Shown: piece after piece, positions 44,496 through 54,162 of the stretch
How the letters are laid out: every line of letters starts with the position of its first letter
Numbering within the stretch: position 1 is the first letter of the stretch
Assembly (NCBI GenBank): GCA_030528145.1
Contig: JAUMZK010000006.1
Coordinates: forward strand, 21,947 to 85,946
Length of the DNA: 64,000 nucleotides
From: Actinomycetaceae bacterium
Lineage (GTDB): Bacteria > Actinomycetota > Actinomycetes > Actinomycetales > Actinomycetaceae
Direction: 5' to 3'
The notes under the pieces: generated by a model
Databases searched by the model: none
What the model was told of the DNA's origin: nothing
Seen by the model: the letters and a program-made list of their open reading frames with translations, nothing else
Program-made: the position numbers and the translations under genes

Positions 44496-45815
44496 CTAAA
44501 GTAAATGCGCGGCTTGCTTAGCCGCCCCGAGTGCGACGTATTCCGCAGGGGCGGGGAAGTCTACATCTATACCCAGTACCTCCGGGAAGATATGTTGTAC
44601 AGCTCGCGAACGAGCTCCACCTCCGATTAGACTAACCCGGGTGACGGGAGTGCCGCACCGGCTCACTGCCTGTACGGCTCCGACCATCAATTCAGCCAAG
44701 CTCTGCACAGCAACGTGTGCAATATGCTCCGGATCCCAATTCTCGAAAGTAATTCCACTTAACGATGCGGTCGCGTTCGGCAAGTTGGGAGTTCGCTCTC
44801 CCTCGAAATAGGGCACCAATTCCAGTCCGGCACTGTCTGACACGGAAAGTGCAAGATCGTCGAAGCGGTCAAAATCCACTCCGAGAAGATCCGCAGTGCG
44901 CGAGATTACGGGCGCCCCATTCAGAGTACATGCGAGTGGCAACCAGTTTCCCGTAGCATCCATGAAACCCGTGACTACTCCAGTACGATCCCATACAGGT
45001 TGGTCACTCACCACCGCAACCGCTCCAGAAGTTCCCAGAGACATCGAAGCTTCGCCAGTTTTAAGACCTAATCCAAGTGCAGCTCCAGCATTATCACCGC
45101 AACCTGCTCCAATGATGGTGCCAGCTTTGAGACCTATTTCCTCGATAGAGCGCATAACCTCGGCAGCAGCCTCGAAAGGCGCCACTACGCGAGGACGGTA
45201 GATTCGTTGCGCTTCGTCCCGGCTTACACGCAGAGCATACGCGAAAAGGTCATCATGGTATTCGGCAGTGCGCAGATCCAAATAACCTGTACCCGATGCA
45301 TCCGAACGGTCAGTAGTTAGCGAGCTAATATCACTACTGCCTGAAATTCGCCAGCTCAGGTAATCGTGAGGCAAACAAATTGCCGCAGTGCGACGCAGTG
45401 ACTCCGGTTCGTTATCAGCCATCCAACGCACCTTTGATACCGTGAGTGATGCTACCGGAACCGAACCGCATGCCTCAGCCCAGACTTGTGCCCCAAGTTC
45501 TTCGGTCAACTTCGATGCCGCAGTGGCGCTTCGCGTGTCGTTCCAAAGCAACGCATCTCGCACCAAATTACCGTCAGTATCCAATGTGACCATGCCGTGT
45601 TGCTGTCCGCCGACTGAGATCGCATCAACGTCCCCCAAGCCCCCAGCCTTGCCGGAGGCCTCGCAGAAGGCCTGCCACCAAGCATCGGCACTAACCTCTG
45701 TACCCCTGGGATGACCCGCTGAACCTGAGCGAACAATATTGCCAGATTCGGGATCATAGATAATCACTTTGCACGATTGCGTAGATGAATCCACACCTGC
45801 TACAAGCTGCCCCAT
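44496..45815 (-). CDS. xylB: Xylulokinase
   Basis: 439 residues. FGGY kinase: VAGVDSSTQSCKVIIYD (phosphate 1, 5-21), GGQQHGMVTLD, LWNDTRS, GAGCGDNAGAALGLGL (adenosine/phosphate 2, about 238-253) and GGGARSRAVQHIFPEVLG (about 397). Converts D-xylulose to xylulose 5-phosphate. ATG at 45815, two bases after the xylA stop, so co-transcribed. Confidence 0.93.
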   Translation of the reverse strand: MGQLVAGVDSSTQSCKVIIYDPESGNIVRSGSAGHPRGTEVSADAWWQAFCEASGKAGGLGDVDAISVGGQQHGMVTLDTDGNLVRDALLWNDTRSATAASKLTEELGAQVWAEACGSVPVASLTVSKVRWMADNEPESLRRTAAICLPHDYLSWRISGSSDISSLTTDRSDASGTGYLDLRTAEYHDDLFAYALRVSRDEAQRIYRPRVVAPFEAAAEVMRSIEEIGLKAGTIIGAGCGDNAGAALGLGLKTGEASMSLGTSGAVAVVSDQPVWDRTGVVTGFMDATGNWLPLACTLNGAPVISRTADLLGVDFDRFDDLALSVSDSAGLELVPYFEGERTPNLPNATASLSGITFENWDPEHIAHVAVQSLAELMVGAVQAVSRCGTPVTRVSLIGGGARSRAVQHIFPEVLGIDVDFPAPAEYVALGAAKQAAHLL

Positions 45816-45817
45816 GT

Positions 45818-46984
45818 TTAGCCAACCAGATGCCGCATGGCGTTGTGATAGAGCTCTACGTAGTGGTATTCGCGAGACGCAACTACGTCTGGGTCTATCT
45901 CTTCAGAAGAAAGTAGGTCGGCATAGCTTTCACCTGGACTCATCGTAGGTACGGCCAGTTCGGGAACAGAGGCGGCTTCCATGAGTTCCTTTGTGCGCGG
46001 GTCTTCTCGGAATGCCTTCGCCTTCTCTGCAAACATAAGGTACATTTCCATATTTGCGGCAGCAGACTCCCACACACCCTCCATCCCCTCTGTACGGGTA
46101 GGCTTGAAATCGAAATGGCGCGGTCCCTCATAGCGAGGACCACCACCTGGGAAGCCATTCTCTAACAAATCAACGGTGAAAAAAGCAGCGGCCAAATCAC
46201 CATGACCGAAGCATTTGTCCTGGTCGTACTTCACGCCAGACTGTCCGTTGAGGTCAATATGGAAGAGCTTGCCTGCATTAAGTGCCTGCGCAATGCCGTG
46301 GTTGAAGTTCAGATTAGCCATCTGCTCATGCCCCGTTTCCGGGTTTAGACCAACGATGTCCCCGTTATCAAGTTCAGCTATCAAAGCTAAAGCATGACCG
46401 ATGGTGGGAAGGAAAATATCGCCACGGGGCTCATTCGGCTTCGGCTCGAGACCGATACGCAGGTTGTACCCCTGTTCTTTGATATAGCCTGCCACCGCAT
46501 CCAATCCCTCCTTGTAACGTTCGTAAGCTGCATTAAGATCTTTCGAGGAATCATATTCAGCGCCCTCGCGCCCACCCCACATTACGAAGGTTTCGGCTCC
46601 GAGAGAAGCAGCCAGATCTACGTTACGCAGAATCTTTTTTAGACCGAAGCGACGAATCGAACGATCATTATTCGTGAGTCCACCATCCTTGAAAATCGGG
46701 TGTGAGAAGGTGTTGGTCGTTACCATCGGTATGCAAATACCGGCATCATCTACTGCATCCTTGAGCTTACCGACGAACTCATCTCGTTCAGTTTCGCTGG
46801 CATCAAATGGGAATACGTCATTGTCATGAAAAGTTATGCCGTATGCACCGAGTTCCGCAAGTTTTGTAGCATACTCCCACGGATCTAACCCACTACGTGT
46901 AGCGTCACCGAAGGGATCGACGCCCTGCCATCCGACAGTCCAGATTCCAAAAGTGAATTTGTCGTCTTTTATTGGGATTCGCAT
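45818..46984 (-). CDS. xylA: Xylose isomerase
   Basis: 388 residues, TIM barrel, actinobacterial class I length. Active-site motifs [12 protein letters not shown] (catalytic His and Asp near 50-60), [23 protein letters not shown] (metal site and Lys near 180), GHEQMAN and DLNGQ with a metal-binding HIDLN. Converts D-xylose to D-xylulose. ATG at 46984 preceded by AAAGGAGTGAGGA. Divergent from the repressor gene xylR. Confidence 0.95.
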   Translation of the reverse strand: MRIPIKDDKFTFGIWTVGWQGVDPFGDATRSGLDPWEYATKLAELGAYGITFHDNDVFPFDASETERDEFVGKLKDAVDDAGICIPMVTTNTFSHPIFKDGGLTNNDRSIRRFGLKKILRNVDLAASLGAETFVMWGGREGAEYDSSKDLNAAYERYKEGLDAVAGYIKEQGYNLRIGLEPKPNEPRGDIFLPTIGHALALIAELDNGDIVGLNPETGHEQMANLNFNHGIAQALNAGKLFHIDLNGQSGVKYDQDKCFGHGDLAAAFFTVDLLENGFPGGGPRYEGPRHFDFKPTRTEGMEGVWESAAANMEMYLMFAEKAKAFREDPRTKELMEAASVPELAVPTMSPGESYADLLSSEEIDPDVVASREYHYVELYHNAMRHLVG

Positions 46985-47078
46985 TCCTCACTCCTTTGAG
47001 AAGATATGACATTTTGTTTAGTTCCGATACTAATTACGGTTTCTAGATAAGTCAAGTGTTTTTTCAGCTAAAATAACA
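46985..47078. promoter_or_regulatory. xylA/xylR divergent control region
   Basis: 94 bases between divergent xylA and xylR, AT-rich. ATTTTGTTTAGTT near 47011 and the inverted GCTAAAATAAC near 47067 may be XylR half-sites, and -10-like TATAAT-type sequences are present. No exact palindrome could be defined. Confidence 0.4.
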
Positions 47079-48236
47079 ATGGTGCATAACTCATCACTCC
47101 GCCCGGAACACATTAGAGAAAGCAATATTAGACTTGTCCTCGCTGCTGCACTCGGCGCAAACGAACCGGCATCCCGTGCGAAAATTTCATCCACCACGGG
47201 GATAACTCGAGCGACCGTGTCCCGACTCGCGGATGAGCTAGTCGACGCTGGAATTCTCGACGAATTGCCCCCTCCACCAGCTACAGGTCCAGGTCGACCA
47301 GCGCTCGGATTAGTGGGATCCTCGCGTGTTATTGGGATCGGCGCTGACATAGACGTAGACGCTTTACGCGTCCGGGCGATCGATCTCGGTGGGAACCACA
47401 TTGCTCTTCAGTCCCACTTCGATAATTTCTCTGGGTCAAATCCAGAAAAAGTTATCCAAATTTTGATCAAGATGCTAAACAAGATCGTTCGGGAATTACC
47501 GTCAAACACCCGCATTTTCGGACCGGTAGTTGCAGTTCCAGGGCTTGTCGAGCAAAATTCCAATTTACTTCTGGATGCACCCAACCTTGGGTGGCAAGAC
47601 GTGGACGTTTGCACTCCAATCAAAGAAGCCTTTAGTGACACACATCATAGGAGTGTCCTTTCGCAACCAGTTCTGCATAACGAAGCAAACTTGTCGGCAC
47701 TAACCGCAGCTTTCTCCAGACCCGGAGCCCCCACAAAGTTTCGACATTTTGTTTACATTTCAGGTGGCACTGGTATTGGTGCCGCGATCTTCAATGAGGG
47801 CAAGCTTTGGGGCGGCGCCAATGGGTGGTCTGGGGAAATCGGTCATTTAACGATAGATCCCAACGGACCCGTTTGTCGCTGCGGTTCCACAGGCTGCCTA
47901 GAACGCTATATCGGTCGGGAGGCGCTAACTTACGCGTTCAAGGTCGACCATACAAACCCCGCCCAGCTAGATGCGAGTGCGCGCGCACTAGGCATATCCA
48001 TTGCAGCACTAGTAAACCTTCTCGACATCCCCCAATTCGTTCTAGGAGGTCAACTTTCAGAGCTACTGGCGCGACGCCGACAACTTATAGAGACCGAACT
48101 TCAAAGACGTTCTATGGCCGCTCGTAGAACCTCAATAGCGATTCAATCCGCAAAATTAGGTGAAGATGCCGCTTCATTAGGAGCTGCTTACGCTAGTCTC
48201 ACTAAACTAATCGCAGAACCAGCGGCTTACTTGTGA
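47079..48236 (+). CDS. xylR: ROK-family xylose repressor
   Basis: 385 residues. N-terminal winged helix (residues about 8-70, RAKISSTTGITRATVSRL), then a ROK domain with HNEANLSALTA, YISGGTGIGAAIF and the cysteine-rich CRCGSTGCLERYIG. Such proteins repress xyl genes until xylose binds. ATG at 47079. Terminator follows at 48255. Confidence 0.92.
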   Translation: MVHNSSLRPEHIRESNIRLVLAAALGANEPASRAKISSTTGITRATVSRLADELVDAGILDELPPPPATGPGRPALGLVGSSRVIGIGADIDVDALRVRAIDLGGNHIALQSHFDNFSGSNPEKVIQILIKMLNKIVRELPSNTRIFGPVVAVPGLVEQNSNLLLDAPNLGWQDVDVCTPIKEAFSDTHHRSVLSQPVLHNEANLSALTAAFSRPGAPTKFRHFVYISGGTGIGAAIFNEGKLWGGANGWSGEIGHLTIDPNGPVCRCGSTGCLERYIGREALTYAFKVDHTNPAQLDASARALGISIAALVNLLDIPQFVLGGQLSELLARRRQLIETELQRRSMAARRTSIAIQSAKLGEDAASLGAAYASLTKLIAEPAAYL

Positions 48237-48254
48237 AAATAAGAATTATAGGAC

Positions 48255-48278
48255 AAAAGAGGGCGCGGACTCTTTTTT
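48255..48278 (+). terminator. Terminator of xylR
   Basis: AAAAGAG and CTCTTTT arms around an eight-base loop, then more T; immediately after the xylR stop. Confidence 0.7.
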
Positions 48279-48312
48279 GGAGTGGGGTTGCCCGTAAGTC
48301 GTGGGCATTTAG

Positions 48313-49524
48313 TTAAGCGGCTTTTGTATTGGCCGCGCTGGTTGAGGTCTTTTCTGTAAGGGCCTGGTTTTCGAGGAATACGGGTGGGACCATCCCGATC
48401 GCCGAGTGCCTGCGGCGCCGGTTACAGACTGCTTCAATCCAATTAGCTACTGCTGCGTGCTTGGCTCCTTGTGACCCAGATTCTCCGGTCGTAGAACTCG
48501 GTTTTCAGCGTGGACCAAAAGGATTCGCTCATCGCGTTATCAAAGCACACCCCGGTTCGCCCTACAGACTGAAAGACCCCCAATCCCTGGCAGACGTTCC
48601 ACCTCTGAGCGCTGGTGAACTGACATCCACGATCGCATGGAAAACCAAACCTTCAAGAACGTGACCACACAGCGTGTAGACCATAGGCAGGGCACACTCA
48701 ACCAAGCTAGTCGTTTGGGAAGAATCCATTACCCACCCCAGCACCCGTCGACAATGCCCATCACGAATTACACACAAGAACAGCCAGCCTCCTTGGATTC
48801 GCAAATAAGTAATATCAGACAGCCACACGCGGTTAAACTCACCGGCGTCAAATAGCCGCCCAACCAAGTCCGGAAGATTAGACACGACCATCGACTAGGC
48901 TGCGCTCACCGGAATGAACTTCCTCGGTAAGATACCCTCAATGCCCATCAGGCGCATTCTTTTAGCAACAGTTTTACGGCCAACACAATAACCGAGAGCC
49001 GCAAGCTCTGCCATAATCCGCGGCGAACCGTAAACCTCGTCTGATTCATCCCAAATGCGCATAAACTGCTTGCCCAGACCGTCCAGATAATGCCGACCAG
49101 GGCCTTGACCAAAGAGCCGTCACTGCTGCCCTTTAGCCCATTTATAGTAGCCCAACCCACAGACCTTCAACACCCTGACCATACGTTTAATGCTGTAATT
49201 CGCATCTGCAGCCACATGAACTCGAACATCTCTACGGTCGTTGCTTCCAGCAAAGAAGGCTGTTACTTTTGACAAGAACTCCTTACCCATCCGAGCTTCA
49301 GCCAGCCCCCAGCGTAACCTTGCGTTTTCAACGCGCAGCTCAGCCTAACTCATCCCATCAGTACTACCCTGGCATTCACCTTCGCCCCTAACCCACCTGC
49401 CAAACAAACCGGTCCCAACGCCGATTTCCTCAACAACGTGAGCAATAAGCCGACCAGTTCCAATGACTAAACGAGCCGCCTCAACACGATACCCCGGCGC
49501 GTACTTCCAGCGTGATTAACTCAT
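48313..49524 (-). mobile_element. Decayed IS3-family transposase (orfA-orfB)
   Basis: On the minus strand OrfA begins at ATG 49524 (M-S-stop-S-R-W-K-Y-A-P, one AAA to TAA change) and continues with a typical IS3 helix-turn-helix, RVEAARLVIGTGRLIAHVVEE and WVRGEGE. OrfB follows: RIWDESDEVYGSPRIMAEL (IS3 region), then the rve core NRVWLSDITYLRIQGGWLFL, FDNAMSESFWSTLKTEFYDR and RRRRHSAIGMVPPV to a stop at 48313-48315. At least three stop codons and one frameshift (near 48480) interrupt it. It is inactive. Terminal inverted repeats could not be defined. Confidence 0.8.
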
Positions 49525-49563
49525 AAGAAACACCCTTCCGTACAAACACAAGATCCACACTTA

Positions 49564-50449
49564 TCAACTATCCACTACCCGAGAGTAACCCCAGAAGCCG
49601 ATGCCTCCGGTGAGGGCGAAAGTTTCTTTTAGGGTTTTGAGGGTGCTTGGCCCGAATTCGAAGATACGCAGATGTTTAGGGTTGAGTAGCGCGATTGTCA
49701 AGTTACCCGTGGTGGCTTACGGCATGGTGGGTGTGAAGGTGACGGGTCTGCCAAGCATGGTCATCGTGTCAAGGTTTAGCAAGGGTTGTCCGCCTGGCAG
49801 GTTGAGTGCGGCTAGTTGGAGGTCGGTGACATCGGAGAGTATCCAGGTGGCGTGTAGGCGTGGAATGGCGGGCATGTTGAAGTAGGTAGCTGCGATTGTT
49901 TCAGCACTCAAGTTACCGGTGGTGACGTGCTCGGTGTGTTCGATCAGACCGGTGATGCCGATTGCCTGATTGCCGTTGATGATGGTGGTATCAAGCACGG
50001 CGGTCATGCCGGTAGCGATATCGGTGGCGATGTGGGGGTACATGTTGGCGTACTGGTCGGCTACGAGCGTGTTATCGATGACGACGAGGGAGCGTAGCCG
50101 GTGAGAGCTAAGCCGGTACTTTTTGTGATCGTTGGTGCTGTCAATGATGGGCTTTGGGTGAATTGTTCCATCCAGTAGGTCTGGTTTGATGGCACGAGTA
50201 CGTGCAGGTTGGTGGCACTGGTTTTCACTGTGTCTTTCATGGCAAGTTCGTAGAGGGGCATTGTTTGGCGAGCTGGCCACGATAGATTGCTTCAAAATCA
50301 GCTGGCACATATAGGCCGTCCGGTGCTTGCCCGGCAGCGAGTTTTGTTTGATCGAACGCGCGGGCGGTGATGTATTTTTTGAACTGCTGCTTGTAATCAC
50401 TGGATACTACAGCGGCTAAATATTTTTCGGTTTCATTCTGGGTGGACAT
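49564..50449 (-). pseudogene. HK97-like phage major capsid gene, frameshifted
   Basis: Pieces in three frames join to a capsid-like chain: MSTQNETEKYLAAVVSSDYK from 50449, KDTVKTSATNLHVLVPSNQ in a second frame (about 50061-50261), LVVIDNTLVADQYANMYPHI and LGRPVTFTPTMP in a third (49717-50160), and a final GGIGFWGYSRVVDS ending at TGA 49564-49566. The phrase LLNLDTMTMLGRPV is typical of the HK97 fold (LLGRPV...). At least three frame changes show it is dead. It indicates a phage or phage-satellite origin for this island. Confidence 0.6.
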
Positions 50450-50505
50450 GAGGTGATCATACTTTCGTGTAGTGGCACCGGCAGCTTGGGGTGCTGGTGA
50501 TGGTC

Positions 50506-50800
50506 GGTGACATTTTGGTGACGGTTGCACGGGTCTAGTGTCATCACGGTTTTCCCTTGCAGGGCGCGGTTTCGTGGAGCTTGGTGACAGTAGTGACAGT
50601 ATTTTTGACTCTATCTGCGCCATTTTTAGGGTGTTGTTTGCACAGGCTGCTGGTATTTCTATCATCCTGTTTTGTTCTTCCCAGAAGTGCGGGCAAGTGT
50701 CACTACTGTCACCCGTGGCTGGTTTTCGCTGTAATATCAGACCTTTTGTGGTGACAGTTGGGTGATAGTTGGTGACAAAACTCGGAATATAGGTGACAGT
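50506..50800. repeat. Iteron-like GGTGACAGT array
   Basis: About ten copies of GGTGACAGT or one- to two-base variants in 300 bases: plus strand near 50506, 50517, 50583, 50592, 50750, 50761, 50771 and 50792; inverted copies at 50697 and 50705. It lies directly 3' of the primase relic. Part of the array overlaps an open minus-strand frame whose opening MNTKHLEGETVTYIPSF is of unknown function. The repeats resemble phage P4-type origin iterons (GGTGAACAG). Confidence 0.6.
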
Positions 50801-50823
50801 TTCACCCTCTAGATGCTTAGTAT

Positions 50824-51338
50824 TCATAGGAATTCTCCTTTCAGGGTGTAGTGACCGTAGTCTTCACGGGTTTGAGTATTCAGACCGAGGCCTAGGTAGG
50901 TGGTGCCGTATTTGGTGTGGGTGGTAAACGCGCTATGGCTGGTGCCATGCAGAGCGGCTAGACCGTCGCGGAAGTGGCGGGCGGTTTTCGCGTACCCGTT
51001 GTTGTTATCGGTGCACCATTGTTTGTAGATGCGATACAGCACGCTGGTGGTCAGCGGTCCAGTGCCTGCACGTCTGTTTGCTCGAAGCTGAGGCATTCGG
51101 TGTTGAATGCGACGATAGTGTTGTTTTGGGCGTGGTAGGTGTTGCGGGCTTCAACAACTATTTGCGGTTCGTTGAAGCGGTAGCCGCGCTTAATGAGGTC
51201 TTGTAGGGCGGTGATGGCTTTGGTGATGATACCTTCGCGCTCGGGGCGGTCTCGTGTCTCTAGCCTGGCGATTACACTGCAAGATACCTTGTAAGAAGGG
51301 ATAGTACCCCTAATCACGTTGTACAACACCTTTTTCAC
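50824..51338 (-). pseudogene. P4-type primase/helicase C-terminal relic
   Basis: Two overlapping frames, 51338 to about 51051 and 51096 to 50824, join across a frameshift near 51060. The first reads ITKAITALQDLIKRGYRFNE and ARNTYHAQNNTIVAFNTECL, the second TTSVLYRIYKQWCTDNNNGYA and RHFRDGLAALHG. This is the C-terminal winged-helix-like part of phage/plasmid primases of the P4 family. Primase, Walker A and helicase parts are absent. A truncated remnant of a phage-satellite replication gene. Confidence 0.6.
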
Positions 51339-51490
51339 TCAGGTAAAACAACGCACGCATATAGTTTCGGGAAAACTACATGCGCCCCTGCCTGCTCAGG
51401 TCAATGGGCTAACTAAGCGAGGGCGACCCGAGCGATCACCTCTATAGCTGCTCTCCATTACTACTAGAGAAATGGGAGGTAAACCAGCCG

Positions 51491-51664
51491 ATGGCAGAAT
51501 CTGAATACTCGCCACCCTTACAACGTGTCCGCTATCGTCAATCCACGCATTATGATACATTCGTAAATGTGGGCACTGATTACGGAACGATGGATGCGGC
51601 TCTAATAGCCTCGCCCAACACCCCATACGCGCGCATCCAAAGTCAACTGATTCCGGACACTTAG
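51491..51664 (+). CDS. Hypothetical 57-residue protein
   Basis: ATG 51491 is preceded by GGGAGGT at ten bases. Reads MAESEYSPPLQRVRYRQSTH and ends IPDT-stop. No family recognised; it could be a leftover of a longer gene or an upstream small protein of the restriction-modification unit. Confidence 0.35.
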   Translation: MAESEYSPPLQRVRYRQSTHYDTFVNVGTDYGTMDAALIASPNTPYARIQSQLIPDT

Positions 51665-51678
51665 AAAGGGTCTATTCA

Positions 51679-51707
51679 TGTCACACACACCAACGAAGCC
51701 TGCATGA
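51679..51707 (+). CDS. Possible nine-codon leader before the methyltransferase
   Basis: AGAAAGGG lies nine bases before ATG 51679, which encodes MSHTPTKPA and stops at TGA overlapping the methyltransferase ATG (ATGA). The leader could couple translation or control methyltransferase expression. Not supported beyond spacing. Confidence 0.35.
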
Positions 51708-52663
51708 GCCTTTCATCTGTCGAAATTTGTACCGGCGCTGGCGGGCAGGCGCTTGGCTTAGAACAGGCTGGTTTTGATCATCTGGTGACTGTGGAACTGG
51801 ACCCTTGGGCATGTAAGACATTACGCCAGAACCGAGGCTCCTCGTGGAATGTCACCGAGACAGACTTATTGCAATGGTCCGCAGGTGAGTTTGTTGGAGC
51901 CGATCTGGTTGCAGGAGGTGTGCCTTGCCCTCCCTTTTCCAGAGCAGGTAAACAACTGGGCGAAAATGACGAACGCGATCTATTTCCGACTGCAATACGT
52001 ATTGTCGATGAGGTTCGCCCGAAGGCCGTAATGCTGGAAAATGTGCGTGGTCTATTGGATGCGGTATTCGATGACTACCGCAACAAAGTTGAAAAGCAAC
52101 TCATAAAACTCGGCTACGTTCCCGGATGGCGCTTGCTCAATGCGAGCTCTTTCGGCGTCTCTCAACTCCGCCCTAGAGTCGTTTTTGTTGCATTGCGTAA
52201 AGAGTTTGCAGACCATTTTTCCTGGCCAACAGAACACATGTACGCTCCGCTCACCGTAGGTGAGCTTCTGTACGATCTCATGGCTGAACGCGGATGGGAA
52301 GGTGCTGCTGAATGGGCTCGACGTGCAAATGCAATTGCGCCAACTATCGTCGGTGGATCGAAGAAACATGGGGGACCCGACCTTGGGCCGACTCGCGCAA
52401 AACGAGCATGGGCCGCACTTGGAGTAAACGGGAACACCATCGCTGACCTTGCACCTGAACCGGGTTTTGGTGGTGACCCTCGACTAACCGTCCGAATGGC
52501 TGCTCGCATCCAGGGGTTCCCTGATGAGTGGGAGTTTGTCGGACGAAAGACCAATGCATATCGCCAAGTCGGAAATGCGTTTCCGCCACCAGTAGCGAAA
52601 GCGGTTGGTCACGAAATTTTCAAGGCAATTACCAAACAGCAGCTGATAGCGGTGGCATCATGA
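51704..52663 (+). CDS. DNA cytosine-5 methyltransferase (M.NgoMIV-like)
   Basis: 319 residues. Cytosine-5 methyltransferase motifs: I in EICTGAGGQALGLEQAGF, IV GGVPCPPFSRAG (catalytic Cys75), VI MLENVRG, VIII SQLRPRVV, and X in AYRQVGNAFPPPVAKAVG. The variable region after motif VIII is short. Pairs with the endonuclease gene that overlaps its stop (ATGA at 52660). Predicted to modify the same site as the endonuclease, GCCGGC by analogy with NgoMIV; this specificity is inferred only. Confidence 0.9.
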   Translation: MSLSSVEICTGAGGQALGLEQAGFDHLVTVELDPWACKTLRQNRGSSWNVTETDLLQWSAGEFVGADLVAGGVPCPPFSRAGKQLGENDERDLFPTAIRIVDEVRPKAVMLENVRGLLDAVFDDYRNKVEKQLIKLGYVPGWRLLNASSFGVSQLRPRVVFVALRKEFADHFSWPTEHMYAPLTVGELLYDLMAERGWEGAAEWARRANAIAPTIVGGSKKHGGPDLGPTRAKRAWAALGVNGNTIADLAPEPGFGGDPRLTVRMAARIQGFPDEWEFVGRKTNAYRQVGNAFPPPVAKAVGHEIFKAITKQQLIAVAS

Positions 52664-53523
52664 AGGCACTGTTGACCGTTGCAAGGTCGAGATTTCACGC
52701 TAATCTTGTGACCTATAAGACGCTAATGATCGACTCGCATGGCGTTGCATCAAATGCCGATAGCTCGCAAAACACTTCGCGTGATATCGCCTTGTACATT
52801 GCCAACACTCTAGGAGCTCAAACTGGTGGCGTAAAATTGGCGGGCCAGAAGGCTGGTCGCCAATTTGAAGCTGACGTATGTGAGTTCATCAGGGACACCT
52901 TCCCTCATTTCACGACTCTCCGCCCTGGAAACTGGAGCGTCGAAAACGTCGGTGACAGTCGAGCGGAATATCATCTTGCCCATTTCGAGCCCTATACACA
53001 CTTGGATGAGTTGGCAAGGGCTATTGAAAATTCTCCAACTCTTTCGACGGTATTGGGAAATAGTTACGATATTAGTCCTGACGTCTTCATCACCCGAGCT
53101 CCTGAGCTGGACTCCTATATTAACCAGCAGAAGAACTTGGTAGATGAGTGCTCTGGCAGGTACGGCATTATTCGTCGCGCCAATCAATCTCGTCCAATCG
53201 TCCATGCCGTGGTGAGTTGCAAATGGACCCTTCGTAGTGATCGTGCACAGAACGCGCGGTCAGAAGCTCTTAACATCATCAGGAATCGAAAAGGGCAGAC
53301 GCCACACATCATAGTTGTAACTGGTGAACCCTCACCGTCCCGTCTGGCTTCACTCGCTCTTGGCACAGGCGATATTGATATGGTCTATCACTTTGCACTT
53401 CCTGAACTAATCCAGGGAGTGCAGCAGACAGGAAATGACGAAGCCATCATGACATTAGAAAACCTCATCAGTGGGAAACGGCTACGAGATATTGCTGATC
53501 TACCTCTTGACCTTGCCATATAG
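52660..53523 (+). CDS. Type II restriction endonuclease, NgoMIV-like
   Basis: 287 residues from the ATG that overlaps the methyltransferase stop; upstream codons of the frame are methyltransferase DNA. NgoMIV has 286 residues. Its active site (E70, D140, S185-C186-K187, E201) is matched by E70 (GRQFEAD), D141 (SPDVF), S186-C187-K188 and E202 (RSEALN), the one-residue offset after E70 being consistent. So fold and catalysis should be NgoMIV-like, cutting GCCGGC if specificity is conserved. Intact frame. Confidence 0.85.
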   Translation: MKALLTVARSRFHANLVTYKTLMIDSHGVASNADSSQNTSRDIALYIANTLGAQTGGVKLAGQKAGRQFEADVCEFIRDTFPHFTTLRPGNWSVENVGDSRAEYHLAHFEPYTHLDELARAIENSPTLSTVLGNSYDISPDVFITRAPELDSYINQQKNLVDECSGRYGIIRRANQSRPIVHAVVSCKWTLRSDRAQNARSEALNIIRNRKGQTPHIIVVTGEPSPSRLASLALGTGDIDMVYHFALPELIQGVQQTGNDEAIMTLENLISGKRLRDIADLPLDLAI

Positions 53524-53535
53524 GAGGTGTCGAAA

Positions 53536-54105
53536 GTGCGAATTGGATACGCGAGGGTTTCAACCGCCCGCCAAGGGCAGTCTCTCGGTACCCAACGTGA
53601 GGCTCTGATCGACGCTGGCTGTGACCCCAACCATCTGTACTCGGACACCATCAGCGGTACGAAATGGAGCCGTCCAGGGCTTAATGACGCGCTGGACTAC
53701 ATGCGACCAGGGGACACCCTCGTAGTAACCCGCCTAGACCGTCTGGGACGAAACCTGTACGAGACCGTCACCACCATCGCTGACCTTGCCGAGCGAGAGA
53801 TCAACATCCAAGTCCTTGACCCTGCGCTAGATACCTCCCGCCCCGCCGACAAGGTAGTCATGCACGTCATGACCTCCCTAGCCGAGTGGGAGCGAGAACT
53901 ACTAGTGGAGCGTACCCGCGAAGGCGTCGCCCACGCCCGCGCACAAGGACGCGTAGCAGGCCCCAAACCCAAGCTCACCAACAAACAAGCCCAGCAGGCC
54001 CGCCAACTCATCAACAACGGCGAAAGCGTCACATCCGTAGCTAGATCATTCGGAGTCTCACGCCAGACCCTCTACCGAGCGCTAAAACGCGAGACTACCG
54101 CCTAA
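53536..54105 (+). CDS. Serine recombinase (resolvase/invertase)
   Basis: 189 residues from GTG 53536; AGGAGG at 53522-53527 gives eight-base spacing, whereas the GTG at 53527 overlaps that site. Catalytic serine in RIGYARVSTARQGQ (Ser9 region), conserved DRLGRNLYE and ELLVERTREGVAHARAQGR, and a C-terminal helix-turn-helix with SVARSFGVSRQTLYR. Resolvase-type; could mobilise or resolve the adjacent R-M module. No res site identified. Confidence 0.9.
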   Translation: MRIGYARVSTARQGQSLGTQREALIDAGCDPNHLYSDTISGTKWSRPGLNDALDYMRPGDTLVVTRLDRLGRNLYETVTTIADLAEREINIQVLDPALDTSRPADKVVMHVMTSLAEWERELLVERTREGVAHARAQGRVAGPKPKLTNKQAQQARQLINNGESVTSVARSFGVSRQTLYRALKRETTA

Positions 54106-54125
54106 AACCACCCCAGACACGCGAG

Positions 54126-54162
54126 AAAAAAGGCACCCCCCTCATGGACAGTGCCTTCTTTC
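54126..54162 (+). terminator. Terminator of the R-M/recombinase unit
   Basis: AAGGCAC and GTGCCTT arms with preceding A-run and TCTTTC after, just beyond the recombinase stop. Confidence 0.65.

Noticed and set aside
50237..50827. A single 196-codon minus-strand frame covering the iteron array and the capsid start
   Set aside because: It is likely a chance joining: its last 65 codons are the capsid N-terminus, and the first 125 overlap the GGTGACAGT repeats and match nothing. I kept the repeat and capsid calls instead.
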